Source of the DNA: Paramecium sonneborni
Lineage: Eukaryota; Ciliophora; Oligohymenophorea; Peniculida; Parameciidae
Length of the DNA: 64,000 nucleotides
NCBI GenBank assembly: GCA_905182985.1
Contig: CAJJDN010000055.1
Coordinates: 506,468-570,467 of the forward strand
Direction of reading: 5' to 3'
The notes under the pieces are model-generated. The model was not told the origin of the DNA, did not search any database, and worked only from the letters and a program-made list of their open reading frames with translations. Numbering within the stretch: position 1 is the stretch's first letter; each line of letters opens with the position of its first letter. A program made the position numbers and the translations under genes. Below are positions 24,299 to 36,773 of this stretch, piece after piece.

Positions 24299-26454
24299 TC
24301 ATGATAGTGTAATAAAGGTTTAATGCATAAACCTTTTAGCCAACAATGAATTAATTTCTTCCCAATTTCCACTTAATACTGAATATCTTGAATTTAATTT
24401 AAGAATGATACTTTTCAACTGAATCAAGAGGACCATTATCGAATCCTCCAAATACATAAATATATTAATTATCTGGAGTTGGTAAAGCAGAGAGAGTACA
24501 TCTGGGATGGATCATAGGTTCAATTAAAGTCCATCGACCATCTTCATACTTTTCTACGCTGTTTAGATATTATGTTCCATCAAAACCTCCAATTGCATAT
24601 ATTCCATCAGGCAATGAAACTCCTGCTAATGCTCTTCTTGGTATATTTAATGGAGCACAATGTCCCCATTTACCTGAAGTGAAAACTTCAACAGTCTTAA
24701 GACATGTATTAACTAAAAATATTAAATATTATTTCATTACATTATCCACCAAATCCTCCTATTGCAAATATTGCATTCTCATACATACAAACAGCCAATT
24801 CATCTCTGGCTTCTATCATTGTTGGAAACTTAATCCAATTATTATCTATCTAATTAAAACAATCGAAATCTTTTAAATTCTCTAAAAATCATAACAAATT
24901 AAAATTACCTTAACCATCATTACCACCAATTACATAAATAAATTAATTTACATTCAATGTACCAAATCCACTTCTGGAAGATGGTAATTTAATTTTTGAT
25001 TAAATAACTTTCTTATCTTTATAATTATACTCTTCACATGTATCAATACGAACTCCATCAACTTTTCCACCCATTAGTAAAACATTTCCATTTATTAAAT
25101 GTGCGATACCAAATTTACATCTGTTATTTTTTAATTAATCTTTTTCACTTGGATAATCTGTTTTTATATCATATTTTTCAACAATTTATTTTAAACTATC
25201 AACAAAACCGCCTATTGTAATATATTGATAATCCATTGACATATGACTAACATTAGTTAATTCAGGTTCAAAATCATGTATTGAATTTAAAAATGTATTA
25301 AAATCTTATTTTGAATCATCCTAATGCGCAAATGGTGATTATGGATCTTAACTAACTTTTGATTAATTTTTAAATAATCTTCTTGGAGTACTATGATCTC
25401 TATCTTTTCTCCTTTCTATACTTTTTTCATAGTTTCTTTCTTTCATCTGATTTCTTGCTTCTTAAAAATTTGTCAATCTCACTTGATTAATTTATTTTTC
25501 TTCTACTTTCTTCTTTAGATTTATTTAAACTGCACAAGGTCCATTAGTTTCACTTAAAGGTACTTTTTTAGATTAATTCATTTTTTTTTATTATTATTAT
25601 TAAGTTTACTGCTAAATGATTTAATTTTATTATTATTGATATTAAGCATTATAAGATGATTACTATTAATTATTGCTTTATTTTTTAATTGATTAAACTA
25701 TTTTTTATTAAGTTGATGCTGTCTATTAAGTAGGAGGAGGTGGTAAAATTTGTTATGAGTTCGTTTTTTTAGATAAAAGTTTAATAATATTTTAATTTTC
25801 ATGTTCTTTATTAAGTTCAGGAAATTTAATTTATTAATCAATTGTTAGAATAGATTTCGGTAATTTATTGATTAGTTTAGTTCTATTTTAAGTATTTTAT
25901 AAAAATTTAATAGGATCTTAAGATTTTTCGTCTAATTCTGAGAGTTCTTATAAATAATCATTAATATCTTATAATTGTATTTACAGCTTCGATTAATTTT
26001 GAGAAATCTATTGTTTCTAGTTGATAAGTGATTAATTTAACTAAGAGTTAAAAGTAGATTACTTATTCCTGAAGTTTGGATTCTCGTTCTTGGATGGATT
26101 GTCTAATTGAATTGAAAAATTTGGTTATTTCAATATTAAGTCTTTGATATTCTATGTCAAGTTGGTCATTCATCTATGCTAACTATTAAAAATGCTTAAT
26201 GGCTTTCTAATGATTTTATTGGACATTTTCAGAAATAGAGTAAAATCTATTTAATTCCATTCGTAAACTCTAATTAGAGAATAGTAAATTACATCATCCA
26301 AAGATTGAAACTAATGGCCTTTATGACCATCATAGAGAATGCAATTAATACATAACATTGAACAATCATCAGAACAGAATGCTAAGTATTTAATTAATAA
26401 AGTACCTTCAATGTGTTTGATGTGTTTCTGACAAATGGTGGACAAGGTACTCAT
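24299..26454 (-). CDS. B-box, coiled-coil and Kelch-repeat protein (TRIM-like)
   Basis: Five introns (23, 22, 27, 28 and 25 nt) leave 676 residues in one frame. Residues about 9-50 form a B-box zinc finger (CQKH, then CSDDCSMLCINC, then HKGHQ). A coiled coil follows (about 60-160), then a Gln-rich linker. The C-terminal half has Kelch repeats (ITIGGFVD, VLLMGGKVDG, IYVIGGNDGQ, IFAIGGFGG, and two more) that should build a beta-propeller. Kelch propellers usually select partners and B-box/coiled-coil regions oligomerise. There is no RING, so ligase activity is not predicted. The linker runs straight through an internal ATG at 25581, which could be mistaken for a separate Kelch gene. Confidence 0.85.
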
Positions 26455-26635
26455 TAATGATGAATAGTCTTTATATACAAAAATTCAAATATTTAATTAA
26501 TAATATAGTTAACATATACATTTTCTTTTTAGTTTTATTGATTATAAATAAATCCATTTACCATGAGGAGTGATGCATATATAGCTTAATCGGAGATATA
26601 ATAATTTAATAATTAATTTTTAACCGAAACATTAA

Positions 26636-26893
26636 ATGTCACTTCAAATTGTGAATTTACCAGAGTTTAGTTATAAGTCAAACACACATCACTCATTGGA
26701 TCTTGAAAACTTTTTTAAGGAATTCGAAATGAAATAATTCTTAGAAGAATGTAATTACTCAGAGTAAGAATTATATGTTGAATGTCGAAAAATGAAATAA
26801 TTTTAACAGAAGCGTAAATTAAAACTCAACCATTACATAAATAGTTATCTCGAGTCACCTTCAGTAATTAGTCCAGTTTAATTATTGCTTTGA
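26636..26893 (+). CDS. small acidic protein, 85 residues
   Basis: Uninterrupted frame with convincing composition: an N-terminal turn (NLPEFSYKSNTHHS), an amphipathic acidic helix (LENFFKEFEMKQFLEE) with a Cys pair, a basic helix (KMKQFQQKRKLKLN) and a Ser/Pro tail. Diverges from the B-box/Kelch gene across 181 bp and ends 40 bp from the EF-hand gene. Family unknown. Confidence 0.6.
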
Positions 26894-26933
26894 AGTGCAA
26901 TTACTATAATATATATTCTACTTATTTAATAAA

Positions 26934-27609
26934 TCATTCCAAACTGATTCCTTGTTTTCTTAATGAATCTAAAACCAATTATTCATAATCTTCTAAAGTC
27001 ACTTTACCATCTCCATCTGTATCAGTCATCTAAATCCAAATTGTCACATCCTCTTTTGTTGGTTAATAATCATTCATTCCCATATGTTTATAAGTTTCTT
27101 TCAATAATTCTGGTACCTTTATTTAAATATATTTAATTCATACTTCCTCTTCAGTCAAAAATCCAGATCCATCTTTATCCACAAACTTAAAGATACGTCT
27201 AGCTACTTCTAATCTTTCTTATGCTATTCTTGATAACTTCTCTGGTACTCTCTTTACTGGTTATGCTGGTGGCTAACCTGAAAAATACTTCTAAATCAAT
27301 TATTCAACATCTTCTGTATGAACACGTCCAGTCGATTTCCCTTCAGATATTCATAAACTTACTGTCTAAAATACTCTAACAATTTTAAACATCTTAAGAT
27401 GTTGGGTTAAAACCTTTATTCATTGCTCTATATGCATCTGACAACATCATGGCAATTTCGTTTTATTCAATATAACCATCCTTGTTTTAATCGTACAATT
27501 CCATCACCTATTTTGCTATCTATTTGCATTTCTCTGGCTCAAAAACACCACCAAATTGTACTCTATCAGATAATTGATAACCTGAACTTCTTAACTTATT
27601 AGTATCCAT
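26934..27609 (-). CDS. EF-hand calcium-binding protein
   Basis: Two introns (22 and 27 nt, both ending AAG) leave 208 residues. Three canonical calcium loops are visible: DQNKDGYIEQNE (about residue 42), DKDGSGFLTEEE and DTDGDGKVTLED. The region between the first two (DRKSTGRVHTEDVE) is a degenerate second EF-hand with basic residues in the loop. The N-terminal 35 residues are not calmodulin-like. The length, near 24 kDa, and the layout suit a ciliary or cortical calcium sensor rather than calmodulin or centrin. Confidence 0.88.
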
Positions 27610-28102
27610 TTATTTATTAATATCAATCTTTTTTTATTAGAATTTTATTTAACCATTATATACATCCTATTTATTAACATTTCATCATTACTCTTACATA
27701 ATATCTCAAATATTATATATCAATAAACCCTCTTAATCACCAATACTACTAATTATCTATATTTTTATATATATTCTTATTATCTATTGATATTTTAGTT
27801 TTATTCTCCAAAAACTTAAAATATGTAGAAAAAAGAATTACTTTATTGTTAAAAAAGCTATAATTTTTAGAATTGACAATGATATTTTACTAAAAATAGA
27901 TTTAACTAGATATGTTATATGGCTTATTTAAGTTTTACTTTATAAGTAAAAGAAAATCTTTCTATTAAGAGTTCTGTACCAACTTTTATTGATTAATTCA
28001 GCAAAATATTTATGATAAAAATTAATCTATATCATTTTTATTTCTTCTTAACAATTAAAATTAATTCTAAAGGCTAATGATTAAAGAGATAATAAATAAA
28101 AA
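27610..28102. other. intergenic AT-rich stretch
   Basis: 493 bp between two minus-strand genes. Only short chance frames are seen. It should contain the EF-hand promoter. Confidence 0.45.
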
Positions 28103-28987
28103 TCATGAACTTTTAAGAACTATTGTAGATAGATAGGTTGAAATAATTGAAGAAGGATTTAGAATAGGAAGAATTAAAAAATAACATTGCAATTAACATT
28201 ATTAGAATATAAAGTATATTAATACAGTTTCATTATTCAATAAAGAATTGTTAATCTGTTTTTAAGGGGGACTCATGAATAGTTTCTTCCTTCTAGATAC
28301 TTTATTGGCTAGTAGCTATTCTTGAAAGGGGATTGTAATCATCAAAAAAGATTTTATATCTTACTAAAATAAAGTATGAAAAAGGATACATTTATTAATG
28401 TCAATTTAAGAAAAAACAAGCTTTCGTCTTTATTATTACTTAGTTTAATTTTGAATTCCAAAAAATAATGGTTTTGCAAGTTTCTTTTCTTTATCCTTAT
28501 CTTCATTTAATAAATATCTTCCTTTCTTATAAAAAGGACTCTTTATCTCTGCTATCATTTCAGTAATTTAGTGTTAAAATTTCTCCTTCTTTTAATCCTT
28601 AGCTGTATTTTTAAGATGAGGACCGTGACTTTATTTTTTTGAATCTTCCTCTTGTTGTTGAGTTTATAATGAGTCAAATTTCTGTTGCTATTTTGTTTAT
28701 TAAATTAAGTTCTTTGACAATTTTCTGTTATCTTCTAATTTTTTTATATAGGCTTGAAAATTTTTATCTGATTTTAACCCTTTATTTTCTGAATTTCTTA
28801 TAAACAATGCATAATTGTGTATTCCCATCTAAGCATATGGAGTGCTTATAACATTCTACTACTTAACCAATTAAAGAGAATTCTATCTATTAGGTTGATG
28901 AGCTGTTTGACTCCTTGAAGAATATAATCTATAAGTTTTTATTGGATTGAATGGATTGAAAGGTAATTCTTCATTATTTTCAGTCAT
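28103..28987 (-). CDS. hypothetical basic protein, 294 residues
   Basis: One open frame from MTENNEELPFNPF to TGA at 28103. The first 200 residues look coding: Ser/Gln-rich start, a coiled coil (YIKKLEDNRKLSKNL) and a basic helical part (DQKKEKFQHQITEM). The last about 70 residues are hydrophobic and less convincing, and a plus-strand frame at 28105-28278 competes with them, so the true stop may be reached by an intron I could not place. No family recognised. Confidence 0.6.
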
Positions 28988-29092
28988 TATATATTTTATT
29001 AATAAATATAAATCAAAATAGTAATTCTTATTATGATATTTCCTAAAAAAAATTAATATGATTCTTTAACTTATAATATTATTTATTAATAA

Positions 29093-31391
29093 ATGGATGC
29101 CAATAAATTAAAGAGCTTAAAAAATTTCTTTGAATCAGAATACTTTACTCCTGAAATGCTTTTACAAAATATCTCTAAATATAGGGATTAACCTGATGTT
29201 TTAAATTTATTAGTTGAACCAATGTTAAATATGGCAGAACAGACTATAACTTTTTATTCACCTTAATTCTGTTAATTGCTTATCAAAACAGAGATTTAAT
29301 AACTTTTTGAATTCTTTAAGAGGTTGTGTAGTAAATCAATCCCAATGTTTTTTAATGTACTTTATTTATTAAAAGATTTAAGTTGTATTGGCTACTTGGG
29401 GCATATTTACAGTTGGAGAAAAATAAAAAGAAAAAATAGAAAATTGATTAATTTTTAAGAGTAACTGAATCAATATTTATGTTAGCAAATGGAAATGTCA
29501 ATGGTTAATGGTTTATTCAACGAGAATACATTTTAATCATTGAATTAAGAAGAATAAAATTAAATCTTATTAAAGGATTTTTAAGAAAAAGATAGAAAAT
29601 AAGAATATTTCACAGAGGTTTAAAAATTTATAGGAACTTTGATTAAACATTCATTAGTTTTAAAAGAATTTGCAAAAGAAGATCGTAAACATCACTTGAA
29701 ATTACTCATTTAAAAATAAAACTAATATTTATAGAGAATAGTTAAGAAATTCTAACAGGGAGTATCACTACCATTTTATGATGATGATAATAAAGAATAG
29801 ATTAATTCTTATTGTATAGTAAATATCTTAGAAAAACATTAAATTTGTTTTCATACAAAAAAAAGAGTACCTTACTTAATATTGGTTGAAACAATAAAGT
29901 AATGACTTAATTTATGAGAGATAGTCCCATGGAAATTCATTTATTTAATGAAATACCAGCATAATCTTAAACAAATATTGAAGTGATTGGTTATGTTGAG
30001 GCATAACTAAATGATTAAGGATTTGAAAAATAAATGGCATAAATTGATTAGGAAGAATAAAAATTATATCATGAAGCATTAGAGAAAATTATGAAAATGG
30101 AGAAGAAAGGTAAAAGATAAAGTTAAATTATGTTAAGTATTGATTAATATATGTAAAAGTAATTGAAAGTAATTTAAATAAATAAATTAAATAATAGAAA
30201 TAATAAATAAACGATGATTAGGACAAAAAGAGTTTAGAATTATCCAAAAAAGATGTATATCATCGAAAAAGATTATAATCATTATAATTCATTAAATAAC
30301 ATGAAAATCTAGTTAAATCAAAATCTTTAGAAAAAAATGAACAAAAATATGATTAATTTTAAAAGGAATTATAAATGATTTTACCAGTAGAAAAGTTATA
30401 CATATTAAAAAAATTCAAGAAAAAAACTTTTCAATTATGGGATTAAGTAAATAATCATATAATTTAATAAGAGTTGGGAAGAAAAAATAAAGATTTATAA
30501 AAAAGAATCAAGATATTAGAACTTCCCTTCTTTTAAAATTAGACCAATCATAATAAAAGGAGGTGATGATCTTAGGTAAGAAATGTTCGCAATTCAGATG
30601 ATGAAATAATTCAATAAGATATTCAAAGAATCAGAATTAAATTTATATTTAAGACCATATCAAATTATAGTAACTTCGGCTAACTCTGGGATTGTGGGTA
30701 TAGAATATCTACATTAATAGAGTATATTCCAAATACTTAATCAATTGATTCTCTCAAAAAGATGTTTGGAAATGGTACTAAGACTTTGTATTAAATTTAT
30801 TAAGAGATTTTTGGTAGTGGTTTTGAAGAAGCTTAAAAAAATTTTATTGAAAGTTTAGCTAGTTATTCTTTATTTTCATATTTGATGTAGGTATGTAGTA
30901 ATGTACCAATTTTTTTTATAGGTTAAGGATAGACACAACGGAAATTTATTAATAGATGACAGAGGTCACATTATTCATATTGATTTTGGTTTTTTATTGT
31001 AAACTTCTCCAGGTGGAGTAAATTTTGAATCAGCTCCGTTTAAATTGACTCAAGAATATGTAGAATTAATGAAAGGTAGAGAAAGTGATTATTTTGGATA
31101 TTTTAAAACATTAATAACAAAAGGATTTTTAGCTTTAAAAAAATACATTAGAGAGATAGAGAATTTTTTTATGATAATGGTTGAAAAATCAGATTTACCT
31201 TGTTTTGCAAATTTAGATATAAAAGCATTTACAAATAGATTTTAATTAAATTCTACTGATAAGGAAGTATAAAAAATTTTTTATAAAAGATTATGGATTT
31301 AGTGGATCGATTAATAAATCAAAGTTTATCTAGTTGGAGAACTGCATAATATGATAATTTTCAAAAGAGAACAAATGGAATATTACCATGA
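29093..31391 (+). CDS. PI4KB: phosphatidylinositol 4-kinase, type III beta
   Basis: Makes phosphatidylinositol 4-phosphate on Golgi membranes, where it works with Arf and Rab11 proteins. Six introns (20, 29, 25, 23, 31 and 23 nt; for example 30891-30921 and 31267-31289) leave 715 residues. The N-terminal helical region matches the lipid-kinase-unique domain. The catalytic domain begins near 450: FKIRPIIIKGGDDLRQE (ATP lysine and DLRQE), VTSANSGIVEYIPNT, catalytic loop KDRHNGN, activation-loop HIDFGF and LTQEYVELM. The C-terminus SWRTAQYDNFQKRTNGIL is the family ending. That last exon needs the 31267 intron, which ends in AAAG. Confidence 0.96.
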
Positions 31392-31424
31392 ATTATTCAA
31401 TAAGATTTTATAATAATATAATTA

Positions 31425-32684
31425 ATGGTAATTAAAAAGGCAGCCAAAAAACAAAGAGTCTTACGAACATCTTAAGGAGTTCTAAAATAATCAAATAAGA
31501 AAGTTGGTTTTATCAGTGCAACTGCATTAACTTAATAACCAGGAAAGCTATTAAGAAGACTTGGAGAAAAGAAGAAAGGAATGAGAGAATTAAGAAGGAT
31601 TAAGAGAGAAACTTAAAAATAAACAAGAAAGCCAAAAGACAAATAAAAAGAATAATTAGAAGAGTAAGATGATTTACTTGAATTGCCAAATACATTTATA
31701 ATTGATTAAGTTAAAATATCTGCAGAAGATGAATAAATATTATCCTAATTTATGGTTGGAAATGATGCAAAAACTACATAAATTATGGAAGATTTCTAAA
31801 AAGGATTGTAAGAAGATGAATAAAAGAAACATCATGAGAGTATAATGAATAATCCAAAAGTAGTCTGTGTGTATGAAAAGTAAGAATTCATAACAATATA
31901 CGTAGCGTTGCAGAATTAATGAAAACATATAGATCTGGTAAACTTCCATAACCATTCCATCTAATTCCTAAATTGGAACATTGGAAATAAGTGTTTGAAT
32001 TAACTAAACCTTAAGAATGGTCTCCTTAGGCTATTTTTGCAGCCACTAAAATCTTTTCATCTGCTTTAGATAGACAACAAACTGAATATTTATATTCCAC
32101 TGTTATATTACCTGCAGTTAGATTAAGTATTCAATAAGATAAAAGACTAAATGTTCATTTATATAATGCATTAATTAAAGCTATGTATAAGCCTTAAGCA
32201 TGGTTCAGATCAATATTGTTTCCATTATGTTTAGAAAAAGATTTTACATTAAAAGAAGCTTAAATTATAGGTAGCATTATTCATAAAGTAAAAATTATTA
32301 TATATTCTAGTTACATATTCCACCAATTCATGGTTCAATAGCAATTTTTAAAGTAGCATAATTAGATTTTACAGGTCCAATTGCTGTGATTTTGAAAGTG
32401 TTAATAGAAAAGAAGTTTTCTTTACCAGAAAGAGTATAAATCAATTAAAAATTTTATAGGCATTAGATGAAGTAATTAAATATTTTATGAAATATGAAAA
32501 TGATTCAAGAGAAATGCCAGTTATTTGGCATTAAATGATTTTGAGAGTTTGTGAATTATATCAACTTAAATAAGATCATAAAGATTAATTAAAAAAATTG
32601 ATTAGTAAAAAGAAGCATCATTTAATTACAAAGGAAATATAAAAATAACTAATAAAAGGCAATAAAATGGATGTAGAAAAATGA
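31425..32684 (+). CDS. BYSL: bystin (Enp1), 40S ribosome assembly factor
   Basis: Needed for maturation and export of pre-40S subunits. Three introns (26, 23 and 26 nt) leave 394 residues. The N-terminal 150 residues are basic and charged. The conserved bystin domain follows: NPKVVCVYENVAELM, YRSGKLPQPFHLIPKL, EWSPQAIFAATKIF, LYNALIKAMYKPQAWF, IPPIHGSIAIF and MPVIWHQMILR. The stop lies 36 bp before the next gene and the start 33 bp after the PI4K stop, with both genes on the same strand. Confidence 0.96.
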
Positions 32685-32720
32685 TTATAAAACTAATGTT
32701 CATATATTTTTTTAAATACA

Positions 32721-33632
32721 ATGGACCTTAATTTTTAGAATAACTAATTCTTTTATCATTGTTTAAGAGGGCCATCATCTGCTAGAAGGAATTCAACACC
32801 TAGAAGAAGACATAAATTAGTTTAGGCAACCGTATAATTAGACTTAAGCCTAGTGCAAAATAATAATCATTTAGCTGACTCTGCAATTATTAGTATATCA
32901 AAAGATAGATAAGAGAGAAGTGTTCCTTAGACTTAAACATAAGAGTTATTAAAAACAGATTTTCCAAATAGAAAACAAATGCTTATCTAAAAAAGTTCTA
33001 ATGTACATAGATAATTAACTTAAATGATTGACACTAATAGATAAATTATTTTATTAGATCATACAAAAGATCAATCAGATGTGATTCTTTAATATCTTCC
33101 ATAAGGTCAAATATTTTTAAATAAGGCGAATTAATCAATTTTATAGAGTTGGATACCAACATTACCTTAAGATGAAAGAAAATAAGTAGAAAAATATAAA
33201 AAAAACTTTCCAATCCCTAGAAATATTCCATATCATGAAATCATTGATGGTTTAAATACAATTTATGGATAAGGAAAAAATAGAAGATTATGGCCAGGAG
33301 AAGAGGCTTTATTAATGGAAACTATTAGATTATATATAAATAAAATACTATAGAATCCAAAATTATTAATACATAGTGTTCCATTTACATTGTAATAAAT
33401 TATCAAAATATCAGGATTGACTGAAATAGAAAATAATAAATTTTGTATGCTTTAATTAGAATGTCATTGGAAAATGATGATCACAAGATTTAGATATAGT
33501 GGCAATAAAGAATTAAATAAAAAATCTTGGTAAAATTGGTTTGAAATGGCATAAATGAAAGGACATTTCTTAAATTTACAAAATGATAATATTCTAACTT
33601 AGTATCTATTAAAGCATCAGTAAATAGATTGA
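32721..33632 (+). CDS. hypothetical protein, 303 residues
   Basis: Intronless. An N-terminal Arg/Ser-rich segment (RRNSTPRRRHK) and Gln-rich linkers precede a better-mixed C-terminal half with several Trp and His (WPGEEALLMETIRLY, CHWKMMITRFRY, SWQNWFEMAQMKG) that should fold. No family recognised. It follows bystin closely on the same strand. Confidence 0.7.
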
Positions 33633-34354
33633 CTTATTTATTCAATACATTCTTTGTGATACTTCTCATCTTATTAATATAATTTTTTTACCTTTTTTTA
33701 GATTTAGAATTGTTTTTCTTAATCGATCAAAGTAGTATAATTTAAAAAATTCTAGATTTTCATAGAGTCAATCAGTATTTGATATTCAAGATAGATAAGG
33801 AATCAAAAATAGTAAAATTAAAAACTAAAGTGTTGTTAATACAAATAACTTGGATATACTGTATTAAGTTATAATATTGTATTATTGATAGAAATAATAA
33901 TTAATTTTGATAATAAATAAAATGATAAAACCAAAAACTTATTTAAGATTACTAAAAAAATGATTGATATTGGATATAATTGGACATGATATATGCAATT
34001 TTAAGAAAAGAAGAATCTAGAATGATGTTTTTTAAAAATTTAAGATTTTTCAAATACCTTCCATTTTAGTGATATAAAAATCATTAAACTTTTTGATTCT
34101 ATGATTAGTTATAGTTGATGACAGATAAAAAGTTATTATTAATAAATTTTTTGATCATTTTATGTTTATAAATATGGAAATATTATTTTGCTGTTATAAT
34201 GACATAAATAATGTTGTAATAATAAAAGGGCAATTAAAAAGAGAATAAAATATGAATATAAATGTAGAATAGAACATAGATTGTGTTTATTAATATATTA
34301 AAATAATAAAATGATTAGGATGTATTTATATATTAATGTACTTAAAAAGAATGA
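33633..34354. other. intergenic, 722 bp, convergent genes
   Basis: The second longest gene-poor gap. AT-rich, with no frame of coding character and no clear repeat. It might contain remnants too decayed to read by eye. Confidence 0.45.
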
Positions 34355-34999
34355 TCATCTTGAACCTTTTCCTTTTCTTGCAGTGTGACTAACATATGGT
34401 TTAGCATGTGATCCTGGTAATCCAGCTGCTCTACCAAAATGTTTCAATTCTTCTCTCACTCTTGGTCCTCTTAATAAGATTGTTCCAGTGCCTTTAAATA
34501 TTTGATTATTTATATACCTGTTGGATTTTATTGTGCTAATTGATCAAATGTCAAAGTCTTTCCACCAGCAGCTTGAATTCTTTTTCTTGCTGTTTCTGTG
34601 AATCTTAAAGCACATACATTAATCTTTGGAACAGTAAGAAGACGTACACTAAATGCTTTTTAGATATAATTACTCATCTGTAACAGTGCCTACAACAACA
34701 AGTGTTCTTGTCTTGTCTTTGGCTGTATTAATTTATTTAACAAGTCTGCTAACACTAATTGGATATCTGGCTGTTCTTGTTTATTAGAGTCTTCTTAAAA
34801 CTGTTGCATTGAAATTTGAATCTGTTCTTCTGGCTAAGAATTTATATAACTAAGATTCTTATCCATTATTCTAATACCTTGATTAATAATTTCAAATAAA
34901 GGTTTGTTGAGGTCACCTTTCTTTATACATTTCTTTATACTCTTGTCTTCTTATATGCATCAACTCCCTAACATTATTATTAGTGATATTTATTACCAT
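34355..34999 (-). CDS. RPL18: 60S ribosomal protein eL18
   Basis: Large-subunit ribosomal protein. Four introns (29, 28, 25 and 26 nt) leave 178 residues. The first intron splits the start codon from the rest. It reads [13 protein letters not shown], then [49 protein letters not shown] and LTFDQLA, then [17 protein letters not shown]. The C-terminus is [17 protein letters not shown]. All are diagnostic. The last intron ends in AAAG. Confidence 0.96.
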
Positions 35000-35350
35000 T
35001 TTAAAAATAAATATATCTTTATTTAATTTATGTCATTTATTACTACAATAAAATTATTCATCAATTCATATATTCCTACAAACTTTATTTTATTTTTCAT
35101 TTTATTTCATTCTTCATTTAATACCATTTTAATCTATAAACAACTATTTACTATTTCTAATCAATTTCATCTTATAGATGATTATTACATTTTCTTTCTT
35201 TTCATTAATAGAAGTTAATTGTTAGAATATAATTAACTCATTTAATATTAATTTTAAGATAATTGGAATGTTCAAAACTTCATTCCTTACACAATTTAAG
35301 AAACTATCAATAATTTTATAATGCTTATTTTAGAATAGATAAATTATTAT
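35000..35350. other. intergenic, minus-strand tandem genes
   Basis: 351 bp, very AT-rich. A plus-strand open frame here is Phe/Ile/Leu-rich with no coding character. Presumed promoter of eL18. Confidence 0.5.
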
Positions 35351-36093
35351 TCATCTAGTATAAAATACTCCACCGAAATTTCTTGAATATCCATTATTTG
35401 TACTCTTGGTATGATAATCATTATAAACAAAACTTGATTTTCCTATTCCCGGAAGACGATTACTAATATATACTAATTTAATTTACACTGCAAATTCCTT
35501 ATTTTTTAATAGATTCAATTGTTTTAATTTATAAATGGATGTCATTAACTCTCTCTTTTAAAGTAATAAATCTGCATCACTAACAATACTATCAATAATT
35601 TAATTTCTTATTGTTGATTTTGGTACTTTGTTAATTCTTTCATCAAAATATAAACTGTCTTTGAATTATTAAATTGTTCTCTATTTTATAATACTTTAAG
35701 AAGGAGTAGAACTATAAAATTTCTATTGTGTCTTTCCATGTGAAGTTTTTGGAGTTTAATTAGACAATCTGTATCTATTTTAAGTTACATTTCTTTAATT
35801 TATAATATCAGCTTTAGGTTGATTTCTCTATGATTATTATTAATCCTATTCAAATTGCTATTATTCCATTTAATTTTAAATATTGTGATTTTCTTATTCA
35901 TCTTAAAACTCAACTTTTAATTGTTTTTATGGAGATTATTATTATTATTGATTACATACAATACAATTTATTAGGATGCAGAATATTTAGGAATATCTTA
36001 TTTTGGAACATACACAGCAAATTTATTGTTTGTTGAATAAGGTTCATCTTAGAATTCAACATTTTTATATATTGACTTGTTATTACTATTCAT
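35351..36093 (-). CDS. hypothetical Gln/Ser-rich protein
   Basis: The start (SIYKNVEFQDEPYSTNNKF) and end (SFVYNDYHTKSTNNGYSRNF, then a stop after YTR) are both convincing. The middle is Gln/Asn-rich with a helical part (KRELMTSIYKLKQLNLL). The two halves are in different frames. The span length requires one intron of 2 modulo 3, and I could not place it except as an implausible 17-mer, so either an exon edge is missed or there is an indel. The short C-terminal repeats of Tyr/Gly/Asn recall ciliary microtubule-associated proteins; this is only a resemblance. Confidence 0.55.
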
Positions 36094-36147
36094 TAAGGAT
36101 ATTGATTATTTTATTATTTAATAATTTAAATAATAATTAATTATCCT

Positions 36148-36758
36148 ATGATTAAAGATAAAAAAAAATAAACTCTTCTTCAAAATCCTAAAAATTAAAG
36201 CAAAGGTCCAAAATAATAAGTTACATAAAAACTTCCTGATGATATGGTATTTTATATTGATCGATATAAACATAATTAGGAATCAGAAATTAGAGACTGT
36301 TTCAATTTTTATGATCCCTCTAGAACAGGATTCATTAATCGTTAAAACATGAGATCAATATTAGGTAATTTTGGTTTCATTAATAAAACTGTAAAAGACA
36401 TAGAAGAAGAAATAAGAGATGTTGTTGAAGAGTATAATTGTTTTCTTATATTTATATAGAACCCGTGATAGTTTTTCAATGAAAGATGTTATATCATTGA
36501 TTTCTAGAAAATGGTTTGAAAATAAAGGTAGAGATGAAGAAATTGATGAAATTTATGAATTATTTGTTAGAAAGTAAATGAATATTAAATAAATTAAGGG
36601 ATCGAAAAGTTGGATTACCTGAAATTAAGAATGTATTTGCATAATATCTTGATATTCAAATAAGTGATGCAGATATTTTAGAATTCATTTAAGATGCAAG
36701 TAAAGATAAAGATGGATTAACAAAAGAGGACATTGCAGCTAAAATGGGTTACATCTGA
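36148..36758 (+). CDS. EF-hand-like protein, 185 residues
   Basis: Two introns (28 and 25 nt) leave 185 residues. It has the calmodulin-like helix-loop-helix rhythm (RDCFNFYDPSRTGFINRQN, then EIRDVVEE, then ISDADILEFIQDA) with a final loop KDKDGLTKED. The loops lack several calcium-ligating acids, so most sites are probably non-binding. The overall pattern is like ciliary EF-hand proteins of the radial-spoke/CFAP type. It is divergently placed 54 bp from the gene at 35351-36093. Confidence 0.75.
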
Positions 36759-36773
36759 TATTAAAATTATAAA

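Noticed and set aside
24299..25581. A stand-alone Kelch gene
   Set aside because: No stop separates it from the upstream B-box/coiled-coil frame, and the combined model divides by three.
35030..35218. Plus-strand 62-residue hydrophobic frame
   Set aside because: Phe/Ile-rich low complexity in an intergenic gap. No leader-plus-body structure.
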